Below, one piece after another: positions 1 through 4,632 of a DNA stretch of 8,260 nucleotides (positions are counted from its first letter, which is position 1; each line of letters opens with the position of its first letter). The translations under genes were made by a program, and so were the position numbers. The notes below the pieces were generated by a model. It was not told the origin of the DNA, made no database searches, and was given only the letters and a program-made list of their open reading frames with translations. Location: positions 1 to 8,260 of the forward strand of contig DATILI010000265.1 of the NCBI GenBank assembly GCA_035476635.1, in the 5' to 3' direction. The stretch comes from DATILI01 sp035476635 (GTDB lineage: Bacteria > Pseudomonadota > Gammaproteobacteria > Burkholderiales > Burkholderiaceae_C).

Positions 1-174
1 AGCGACGCCAACTTTTTCTGCGTGAGCGGTGCCGACGTGCAGGCCCTGCGTGCCCACGGCATCAAGCTGCGCGACACCGCCTCATTCGGCCTGCCCGGCT
101 ACGCGCGCCTTTCCGTGCAGGCGCCGATAGCGCAGGATGCACTGGAAAGTGGGTGGACTGTTTGTCGTCGGTGA
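1..174 (+). CDS. cobD: Threonine-phosphate decarboxylase, C-terminal end (5' partial)
   Basis: Open from the first base, ending at TGA 172-174; the last 57 residues are visible. They read as the C-terminal part of a fold-type I PLP enzyme of the histidinol-phosphate aminotransferase/CobD group: SDANFF near the window start and LRDTASFGLPGYARLSV (residues about 24-40 here), which matches the family's conserved end with the Arg that holds the substrate carboxylate or phosphate. CobD (called CobC in pseudomonads) decarboxylates L-threonine O-3-phosphate to aminopropanol phosphate for the lower-ligand arm of cobalamin. The choice of CobD over HisC rests on cobQ lying three genes downstream in the same tight cluster and is an inference. 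The stop is followed 6 nt later by the next ATG, so the downstream gene probably shares its transcript. The PLP lysine lies outside the window. Confidence 0.78.
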   Translation, partial: SDANFFCVSGADVQALRAHGIKLRDTASFGLPGYARLSVQAPIAQDALESGWTVCRR

Positions 175-175
175 G
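170..175 (+). promoter_or_regulatory. Ribosome binding site for the toxin ORF start at 181
   Basis: GGTGAG overlaps the stop codon of the upstream decarboxylase gene and sits 5 nt before ATG 181. It supports use of ATG 181 on readthrough transcripts, by translational coupling. ATG 223, the alternative start, has no such sequence. Confidence 0.5.
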
Positions 176-180
176 TCAAA

Positions 181-516
181 ATGAGTATTGACAACGTACA
201 TACAAAAACTACAATCCACGGCATGGACGTGCAATACGAGATCAACGGCGACCTGTTCGCCTGGAACCTCGACAAAGCCGAACTCAACTGGCGCAAGCAT
301 GGTGTGCGCTTTGAAGAAGCGGCCACAGTGTTCAGTGATCCCATGTTTGTCCTTACGGATGCATCGCGCAACGATGAAGCGCGCGATGCCGTCATAGGCT
401 TCGATCTCAATGCGCGGCTGCTTTTCGTGGTGCACATCGAAATCGAGGATTCGTGCATTCGCATCATTTCCGCGCGACGTGCGGAGCCCCGTGAGGAGGC
501 GCTTTATGTTGACTGA
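181..516 (+). CDS. brnT: BrnT-family toxin (DUF497-like ribonuclease)
   Basis: A 111-residue protein with the BrnT pattern: FAWNLDKAELNWRKHGVRF at about residues 26-44, AATVFSDP at 47-54, and a C-terminal strand RIISARRAEPREEALY at about 94-109. BrnT proteins are RelE-fold ribonuclease toxins that stop translation and are neutralised by BrnA. The first 25 residues precede the usual family start. An in-frame ATG at 223 would give a 97-residue protein nearer to the typical BrnT size, and a strong promoter-like sequence lies just before it, so the true start may be 223 on one transcript and 181 on another. The 3' end overlaps the antitoxin gene by 11 nt, the usual toxin-first BrnTA order. It is unusual in sitting between two cobalamin genes with no spare sequence. 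Family assignment is from motif recall; activity is not shown. Confidence 0.85.
   Translation: MSIDNVHTKTTIHGMDVQYEINGDLFAWNLDKAELNWRKHGVRFEEAATVFSDPMFVLTDASRNDEARDAVIGFDLNARLLFVVHIEIEDSCIRIISARRAEPREEALYVD
185..203. promoter_or_regulatory. Imperfect palindrome over the -35 box, candidate antitoxin operator
   Basis: GTATtgACaacGTacATAC is centred on base 194; 6 of the 9 symmetric pairs match (capitals). It covers the TTGACA box at 188-193. BrnA-type ribbon-helix-helix antitoxins are known to repress their own promoter by binding inverted repeats there, so this is where an operator would be expected. The symmetry is modest and could be chance. Confidence 0.4.
188..215 (+). promoter_or_regulatory. 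Near-consensus sigma70 promoter inside the toxin ORF
   Basis: TTGACA (188-193, 6/6 to consensus), a 16-nt spacer, then TACAAT (210-215, 5/6). The surrounding stretch 177-217 is clearly more AT-rich than the flanking coding sequence. Transcription would begin at about 222-223, essentially on the A of ATG 223, predicting a leaderless brnT message. It would drive brnT, brnA and cobQ independently of the upstream cobalamin promoter. Confidence 0.6.
493..499 (+). promoter_or_regulatory. Strong ribosome binding site fixing the antitoxin start at 506
   Basis: GAGGAGG lies 6 nt before ATG 506, inside the toxin coding sequence. It decides the antitoxin start against the longer upstream reading (ATG 410) and predicts that antitoxin is translated better than toxin, as toxin-antitoxin pairs need. 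Confidence 0.8.
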
Positions 517-787
517 TCGTTTGAAATCCCGGCTGAAGAAAGACCGTCCCATGACGTCGATCACCTTGCGCATCCCGGTGGATGTGGTCGAGTCGATGAA
601 GACCATCGCGCCGCAACGCGGTTTTTCCGGATACCAGGCCTTGCTCAAGTCGTACCTGAGCGAGTGCCTGCGGCGTGATGAGGCGCAGTTTGCCGCCGTA
701 GAGCAGGCGCGGTTGATCGATGCGCTCAAAAGGCTGGGGGTGCCTGCTGAATTGATCGAAGAGGCCGAGCGCGAACTGCACGCATGA
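506..787 (+). CDS. brnA: BrnA/CopG-like ribbon-helix-helix antitoxin
   Basis: A 93-residue protein. Residues 17-30 (TSITLRIPVDVVES) form the DNA-contacting beta strand and start of helix 1 of a ribbon-helix-helix fold. GFSGYQALLKSYLSECLRRD (39-58) is the second helix with the GYQ signature seen in BrnA and CopG-family antitoxins paired with BrnT. Residues 60-93 are acidic and helical (VEQARLIDALKRLGVPAELIEEAERE) and may wrap the toxin. Start 506 is chosen for its GAGGAGG site and the classic 11-nt overlap with brnT. Its role would be to bind and inhibit BrnT and, as a complex, to repress the promoter. The stop overlaps the cobQ start as ATGA (784-787), so cobQ translation is probably coupled to it. 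The N-terminal segment before the strand is shorter than in many BrnA proteins, so CopG-type antitoxin is an equally fair name. Confidence 0.82.
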   Translation: MLTDRLKSRLKKDRPMTSITLRIPVDVVESMKTIAPQRGFSGYQALLKSYLSECLRRDEAQFAAVEQARLIDALKRLGVPAELIEEAERELHA

Positions 788-2250
788 CCGCAAAGTGCGT
801 GATGGTGCTGGGCACGACCAGCGGCGCGGGCAAGAGCTGGCTGACCACGGCGCTGTGCCGCTGGTATGCGCGCCAGGGGCTCAAGGTTGCGCCGTTCAAG
901 GCGCAGAACATGAGCAACAACGCTCGCGTGGTTCTCGGGGGAGAAATCGGCAGCGCCCAGTACTTCCAGGCGCTGGCCGCGCGCGCCGTGCCCGAGGTGC
1001 GCATGAACCCGCTGCTGCTCAAGCCCGAGCATGACACGCACAGCCAGGTCGTGCTGCTGGGCCAGGTCAATGCGGAACTCTCGCGCATGCCCTGGCGCGG
1101 CCGAAGTGCCAGCGTCTGGCCGCAAATCGCTGCCGCGCTGGATGCGCTGTGTGCCGAGAATGACGTGGTGGTGATCGAGGGCGCGGGCTCGCCGGCCGAG
1201 ATCAATCTGCACGACAGCGACATCGTCAACATGCGCGTGGCCTTGCACGCCAACGCCGCTTGCCTGCTGGTCACCGACATCGACCGCGGCGGCGCATTCG
1301 CCCACCTCTACGGCACCTGGGCCTTGCTGCCCGCGCATGAGCGCGCCTTGTTGCGCGGCTTCGTGCTCAATAAATTCAGGGGCGACGCCGCTCTCTTGGC
1401 GCCGGCACCGCAGATGCTGCAGGACCTGACCGGCGTGCCCACCGTCGCCACGTTGCCGATGTGGTGGCAGCACGGCTTGCCAGAGGAAGACGGTGTCTTT
1501 GACGATAGAAGTACAGCGGCGGGCACGGTGCGCAAGACCGTGGCCGTCATCGCCTACCCGCGCATCAGCAACCTCGACGAATTCCAGCCGCTGAAGAACG
1601 TGCCCGGCCTGCGCCTGGCGTGGGTGCGCAGCCCGGCCGCGTTGGCCGGCCTGGCGCCTTCGGACTGGGTGGTGCTGCCCGGCTCCAAGCACACCAGCGG
1701 CGACCTGGCCTGGCTGCGCGCGCAGGGGCTTGATGCCGCCGTTGCCGCGCACGCAGCGCGGGGCGGGGCGGTGCTGGGCATTTGCGGCGGCCTGCAGATG
1801 CTGGGCGAGGCGCTGATCGATCCGCACCAGATCGACGGCAACGCGCCAGGCCTGGGCCTGTTGCCGCTGGTCACGGTGTTCGAGGTGGACAAGACGGTCC
1901 AGCGCACCCAGGCATGTTTCGAAACGCTGGCCGGCCCGTGGTCCGCGCTCTCGGGCGTTGCGGTGCAGGGCTATGAAATCCACCATGGCCAGACGGCGCA
2001 ACATCCCGCCATGCAGGCCGCCGGAGACATTGCGCAGACCGTCATGCCAGGGCAGGCCGGCCCGCTGGCCTGGCAAAACACCCAGGGCAATGTGCTGGGC
2101 CTGTACCTGCATGGCCTGTTCGAAGACCCTGCTGCGTTGCAGGCGCTGTTCGGCGCGGCGGTGCCGACCTTGGATGCAGTGTTCGACGGGCTGGCCGACT
2201 ACATCGACCGGCACTTTGCGCCCGGCGTTCTGCAGGGGCTGATCGACTGA
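784..2250 (+). CDS. cobQ: Cobyric acid synthase (adenosylcobyrinate a,c-diamide amidase)
   Basis: A 488-residue, full-length CobQ/CbiP. It uses ATP and glutamine to amidate the b, d, e and g carboxylates of adenosylcobyrinate a,c-diamide, giving adenosylcobyric acid, in the cytoplasm. The N-terminal synthetase domain has the P-loop GTTSGAGKS (10-18), APFKAQNMSNNA (36-47), MNPLLLKPEHDTHSQVV (74-90) and EGAGSPAEINL (132-142). The C-terminal class I glutamine amidotransferase domain has VVLPGSKHTSGDLAWL (296-311), the nucleophile Cys334 in GICGGLQMLGE (332-342), GYEIHHG (396-402) and the catalytic His443 in LYLHGLFED. All expected catalytic residues are present. The start is fixed by the ATGA overlap with brnA; there is no strong ribosome site of its own, consistent with coupling. 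With the CobD end at 1-174 it marks a cobalamin operon interrupted by a toxin-antitoxin pair. No terminator-like hairpin follows the stop. Confidence 0.97.
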   Translation: MTAKCVMVLGTTSGAGKSWLTTALCRWYARQGLKVAPFKAQNMSNNARVVLGGEIGSAQYFQALAARAVPEVRMNPLLLKPEHDTHSQVVLLGQVNAELSRMPWRGRSASVWPQIAAALDALCAENDVVVIEGAGSPAEINLHDSDIVNMRVALHANAACLLVTDIDRGGAFAHLYGTWALLPAHERALLRGFVLNKFRGDAALLAPAPQMLQDLTGVPTVATLPMWWQHGLPEEDGVFDDRSTAAGTVRKTVAVIAYPRISNLDEFQPLKNVPGLRLAWVRSPAALAGLAPSDWVVLPGSKHTSGDLAWLRAQGLDAAVAAHAARGGAVLGICGGLQMLGEALIDPHQIDGNAPGLGLLPLVTVFEVDKTVQRTQACFETLAGPWSALSGVAVQGYEIHHGQTAQHPAMQAAGDIAQTVMPGQAGPLAWQNTQGNVLGLYLHGLFEDPAALQALFGAAVPTLDAVFDGLADYIDRHFAPGVLQGLID

Positions 2251-2264
2251 GATCGCCGGGTATT

Positions 2265-2291
2265 TTGAGGCAGGGCAATAGAATCGATAAA
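2265..2291 (+). promoter_or_regulatory. Possible promoter of the IclR-family gene
   Basis: TTGAGG (2265-2270) followed after 15 nt by GATAAA (2286-2291). A second -10-like hexamer, TAGAAT (2279-2284, 5/6), has no good -35 partner. Neither is strong. Both -10 candidates overlap the ATCGAT palindrome at 2283-2295, so a protein bound there would block initiation. Confidence 0.3.
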
Positions 2292-2295
2292 CGAT
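2283..2295. promoter_or_regulatory. Candidate IclR-family operator, copy 1 (autoregulatory)
   Basis: ATCGATAAACGAT: two ATCGAT-type half-sites around a central A, one mismatch from a perfect palindrome. Including one flanking base on each side it matches the minus strand of 4528-4542 at 14 of 15 positions. It lies 33 nt before the IclR-family start codon in an otherwise featureless 77-bp gap. GGCAATAG immediately before it (2274-2281) also recurs in the other region (4576-4583, minus strand). Assignment to the adjacent regulator is an inference. Confidence 0.6.
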
Positions 2296-2327
2296 AGAAG
2301 CCATTCGTTTTTCATTCACTGATCGCC

Positions 2328-3119
2328 ATGACATCCACAACCCGCTCCGGGCAGACGCGCGCCGCGAGCGCGCTGTTCAACCAATCCCTCGAAAAAGGCC
2401 TGGCGGTACTGCGTGCCTTTGATGCCGCGCACCGCACGCTGACCCTGGCCGAATTGGCCACGCTCACCGGCATGAGCAAAGGCTCCGCACAACGCACGGT
2501 GCACACGTTGCAGCAGCTGGGCTATGTCGGCAAGCATCCGCAAACACGGCGCTTCCAGCTGCTGCCCAGCGTGATCGAAATCGGTTTCAACTACCTGGCC
2601 GCGCATCCCCTGATCCGCGTGGCAAATCCCTACCTCTCGCAGCTGGCCAACGCCAGCGGCGAGACGGCCAGCCTGACCGAGCCCCTGGGCCTGGAGATGG
2701 TGTACGTGGCCCAGGTGGTTACCTCCAAATTCATCCCCGTGCACACACCCGTGGGCATGCGCATCCCGATGTATTGCACCAGCTCAGGACGTGCCTGGCT
2801 CAGCACCTTGCCCGAGCCGCAGGTCCGCGCCATCCTGGAGGAATCGCCCCGCGTAGCACGCACGCCCGCCACGCTGACCGATGTGGACGCCATCCTGGTG
2901 CGCATTGCGGCCTGTCGGCAGGTGGGCTACGCCAGCAATTGCGAGGAGCTGTTCCTCGGTGACATGGGCATCGGCGTCCCCATTCTCGACAGCAAGGGGC
3001 AAGCCGTGGGCGCGGTGCATCTGTCGCCTCCGACGAGTCGGTGGACGATGGAAGAAGCGCAGAAAAAACTGTCGCCCATGGTGATCGAGTGCGCGCGCGC
3101 CATCTCCCAATCCAGATGA
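2328..3119 (+). CDS. IclR-family transcriptional regulator
   Basis: A 263-residue protein of normal IclR length. The N-terminal winged helix-turn-helix spans about residues 17-75: FNQSLEKGLAVLRAFD (17-32), LTLAELATLTGMSKGSAQRTVHTL (38-61) with the recognition helix around 50-61, and the wing GYVGKHPQTRRFQL (65-78). The C-terminal effector domain (about 80-260) includes GETASLTEPLGLEMVYVAQV, the pocket strand VGMRIPMYCTSSGRAWLS, and GYASNCEELFLGDMGIGVPILDSKGQAVGAVHLS. IclR proteins act as dimers or tetramers on palindromic sites and are usually released or activated by a small acid or related metabolite. Start 2328 has only a weak ribosome site, but no better one is visible. It converges with the M20 hydrolase gene, and the shared palindrome upstream of both suggests control of itself and of the hydrolase/importer genes. 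Family certain; ligand unknown. Confidence 0.93.
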   Translation: MTSTTRSGQTRAASALFNQSLEKGLAVLRAFDAAHRTLTLAELATLTGMSKGSAQRTVHTLQQLGYVGKHPQTRRFQLLPSVIEIGFNYLAAHPLIRVANPYLSQLANASGETASLTEPLGLEMVYVAQVVTSKFIPVHTPVGMRIPMYCTSSGRAWLSTLPEPQVRAILEESPRVARTPATLTDVDAILVRIAACRQVGYASNCEELFLGDMGIGVPILDSKGQAVGAVHLSPPTSRWTMEEAQKKLSPMVIECARAISQSR

Positions 3120-3129
3120 CGCCCCCCCG

Positions 3130-3155
3130 AAGCGCAGCGCCACCTTCCTGCGCTT
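3130..3155. terminator. Hairpin between convergent genes, possible bidirectional terminator
   Basis: AAGCGCA (3130-3136) pairs with TGCGCTT (3149-3155) over 7 bp around a 12-nt loop, in the 36-bp gap between the regulator stop and the hydrolase stop. No good T-run follows on either strand (TTT at 3154-3156 only on +), so it is at best a weak terminator. A C7 tract lies at 3122-3128. Confidence 0.3.
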
Positions 3156-4403
3156 TCAGCCTGCGCGTTCCAGCATGGCCAATAGCAGCACGTTGGCGCC
3201 GGCTTCAATGTGTTCGGGCAGTGCGTCCTCGATCTCGTTGTGGCTGATGCCGTCCTTGCACGGAACGAAGATCATGCCGGCAGGCGCCACGCCGGCGACG
3301 TAGACGGCGTCGTGCCCTGCGCCGCTGACGATTTCCATATGCGGCAACTGCAGCGCATCGGCGGCCTGGCGCACGCTGGCCACGCAGGCGGCATCGAATT
3401 GGCACGGCGCAAACTTCACTACCTGCTGGCTCTGCACGGTGACCTTGCAGTCTTCGGCAATGCGCGCGAAGTCCGCCTGCATCGCGGCGTCCATGCGGTC
3501 CAGCCCGGCTTGCGCGAGGTGGCGAAAGTCAACCGAGAACTGCACGCGCCCCGGAATCACGTTGCGTGAGTTGGGCAGCACCTGCACAAAGCCCACCGTG
3601 CCACGGCCGTGCGGCGCCTCTTCAAGCGCGATGCAATTGACGGCCTGCACCATGCGCGCCGCGGCCAGCATGGCATCCTGGCGCAACTCCATGGGCGTCG
3701 GTCCGGCGTGCGCGTCCATGCCCGTTACCGTCACGTCGTACCACTGCTGCCCCAGCGCACCCGCGACCACGCCGATGGGCAGCCCACGCGCTTCCAGTAC
3801 CGGCCCTTGCTCGATGTGCGCCTCGAAGTACGCGGCGAACATGCCGCCCGGCACCTCGCCGCAGGCCTGCGCGCCGCGGTAGCCGATGCGCTGGAGTTCA
3901 TCGCCGACGGAGATGCCGGCCAGGTCTTTCTGCGCGCGCACGAATTCGGGGTTGAACACGCCGGCAAATGCGCCGGAGCCCATCATGACGGGCGTGAAGC
4001 GCGTGCCTTCCTCGTTGGTCCAGACCACCACTTCAAGCGGCGCCTGCGTCTCCAACCCCAGGTCGTTGAGCGTGCGCATCACTTCCAGGCCGGCCAGCAC
4101 GCCGAAGTTGCCATCGAACTTGCCGCCCGAGGGCTGGGTGTCGATGTGGCTGCCCGTGGCCACGGCTCGCGCGTGAGGGTCGCGCCCGGCCCGGCGGGCA
4201 AATAGGTTGCCCACTTCGTCAACGCGCACGTCAAGCCCGGCCTCGCGGCACCAGCGCGCAACCAGATCACGGCCTTGCCGGTCTTCCTCGGTCAAGGCAA
4301 TGCGGCGGACACCACCTTTGGGCGTTGCACCAACCTGGGCCAGGTCCATCAGCGACTGCCAGAGCCGGCGTGCATCAATTCGGGGCGTGGTTTGAGTGTC
4401 CAT
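3156..4403 (-). CDS. M20 Zn-dependent amidohydrolase (hydantoinase/carbamoylase family)
   Basis: A 415-residue cytoplasmic metallo-amidohydrolase of the family holding N-carbamoyl-L-amino acid hydrolase (HyuC/AmaB), beta-ureidopropionase and allantoate amidohydrolase (AllC). Visible signatures: GSHIDT with metal ligand His86, GGKFDG with bridging Asp97, TNEEG with catalytic Glu131 and ligand Glu132, EAHIEQG with ligand His196, the dimerisation-domain segment GMDAHAGPTPM (228-238), the substrate-binding PNSRNVIPG (277-285) and DFRH (292-295), SGAGHDA (360-366), and KDGISHNE with the last ligand His388. All metal ligands are present. Start 4403 is chosen because it gives the usual family length and N-terminus; the reading frame extends 29 codons further upstream, into AT-rich sequence with promoter signals. 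It probably releases an amino acid or similar from a carbamoyl or amide compound taken up by the divergent importer. Exact substrate is not determinable. Confidence 0.93.
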   Translation of the reverse strand: MDTQTTPRIDARRLWQSLMDLAQVGATPKGGVRRIALTEEDRQGRDLVARWCREAGLDVRVDEVGNLFARRAGRDPHARAVATGSHIDTQPSGGKFDGNFGVLAGLEVMRTLNDLGLETQAPLEVVVWTNEEGTRFTPVMMGSGAFAGVFNPEFVRAQKDLAGISVGDELQRIGYRGAQACGEVPGGMFAAYFEAHIEQGPVLEARGLPIGVVAGALGQQWYDVTVTGMDAHAGPTPMELRQDAMLAAARMVQAVNCIALEEAPHGRGTVGFVQVLPNSRNVIPGRVQFSVDFRHLAQAGLDRMDAAMQADFARIAEDCKVTVQSQQVVKFAPCQFDAACVASVRQAADALQLPHMEIVSGAGHDAVYVAGVAPAGMIFVPCKDGISHNEIEDALPEHIEAGANVLLLAMLERAG

Positions 4404-4525
4404 ATTCAGGGCTCGCAGTAATAAAGGGTGGAAAAAGGATTGAAGACCAGGGTTTGCCACAGAGTGCAATAAACACGCCATGAATATCATTATTTGCGAC
4501 TAGTAGTATTGTTTTTGAGAGTTAA

Positions 4526-4555
4526 AGTATCGATTATCGATTTTGTAATTTTCAA
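4526..4555 (-). promoter_or_regulatory. Candidate promoter of the M20 hydrolase gene
   Basis: On the minus strand, TTGAAA (4555-4550, 5/6 to TTGACA), an 18-nt spacer, then GATACT (4531-4526, 4/6). The spacer and the edge of the -10 contain the ATCGAT palindrome, so a bound regulator would cover the promoter core. It implies a 5' leader of about 115 nt. Confidence 0.42.
4529..4541. promoter_or_regulatory. Candidate IclR-family operator, copy 2
   Basis: ATCGATTATCGAT: two self-complementary ATCGAT units around one base, a perfect 13-bp palindrome. It is 14/15 identical, on the opposite strand and with one flanking base each side, to the site at 2282-2296 before the IclR-family gene. Its place between divergent starts suits control of both the hydrolase and the importer. 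Confidence 0.65.
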
Positions 4556-4557
4556 TC

Positions 4558-4566
4558 TGGCATAAC
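4558..4566 (+). promoter_or_regulatory. Weak extended -10 candidate for the ABC importer operon
   Basis: TGG followed by CATAAC (4/6 to TATAAT) forms an extended -10-like element about 67 nt before the binding-protein start. No acceptable -35 box is present; the palindrome at 4529-4541 would lie over the -35 position. This would suit a promoter that needs an activator. Low confidence. Confidence 0.22.
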
Positions 4567-4582
4567 TATTGCTCACTATTGC
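4565..4582. repeat. Tandem ACTATTGC repeat with 10-bp period
   Basis: ACTATTGC at 4565-4572 and again at 4575-4582, separated by TC, so the repeats fall on the same helix face. The second copy continues as CTATTGCC, whose complement GGCAATAG also abuts the operator upstream of the IclR-family gene (2274-2281). Confidence 0.5.
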
Positions 4583-4621
4583 CTGAACTGCCATTCCTTC
4601 AACCCCTCCCCGCAACGACCT

Positions 4622-4628
4622 AAGGTGA
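4622..4628 (+). promoter_or_regulatory. Ribosome binding site of the binding-protein gene
   Basis: AAGGTGA lies 4 nt before ATG 4633 and 10 nt before the in-frame ATG 4639. Either Met can be the start; the difference is two residues, both ahead of the signal peptide core. Confidence 0.6.
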
Positions 4629-4632
4629 TTCC

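Larger units (their letters stand above)
4404..4632. other. AT-rich divergent control region, hydrolase / ABC importer
   Basis: A 229-bp gap between two divergent starts. About 4480-4580 is strikingly AT-rich against the surrounding GC-rich coding DNA. It holds a perfect ATCGAT palindrome (4529-4541), a minus-strand promoter candidate over that palindrome, and a tandem ACTATTGC repeat (4565-4582). The minus-strand ORF could formally run to 4490, but that part is read here as untranslated. Confidence 0.75.

Noticed and set aside
410..505. Longer antitoxin reading from ATG 410
   Set aside because: It would overlap brnT by over 100 nt and ignore the strong GAGGAGG site at 493-499; ATG 506 gives the normal overlap and domain start.
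715..722. Further ATCGAT hexamers (for example in brnA and in cobQ near 1815-1820)
   Set aside because: Single hexamers within GC-rich codons, without the second half-site, so not taken as operator copies.
1..783. Cobalamin riboswitch before cobQ
   Set aside because: There is no non-coding space; genes abut or overlap. Any such element would lie upstream of the window.
2251..2327. Rho-independent terminator after cobQ
   Set aside because: No GC-rich stem followed by a T-run is present; the TTTTT near 2308-2312 has no hairpin before it.
82..2340. 752-codon open frame on the minus strand across brnTA and cobQ
   Set aside because: It is antisense to clear, motif-bearing genes; its Arg/His/Gln/Ala-rich translation shows no domain and is typical of the shadow frame of GC-rich coding DNA.
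4404..4490. 29-codon N-terminal extension of the M20 hydrolase
   Set aside because: The family begins near MDTQTTPRID; the extension is unlike the family and lies in AT-rich leader sequence downstream of a promoter candidate.
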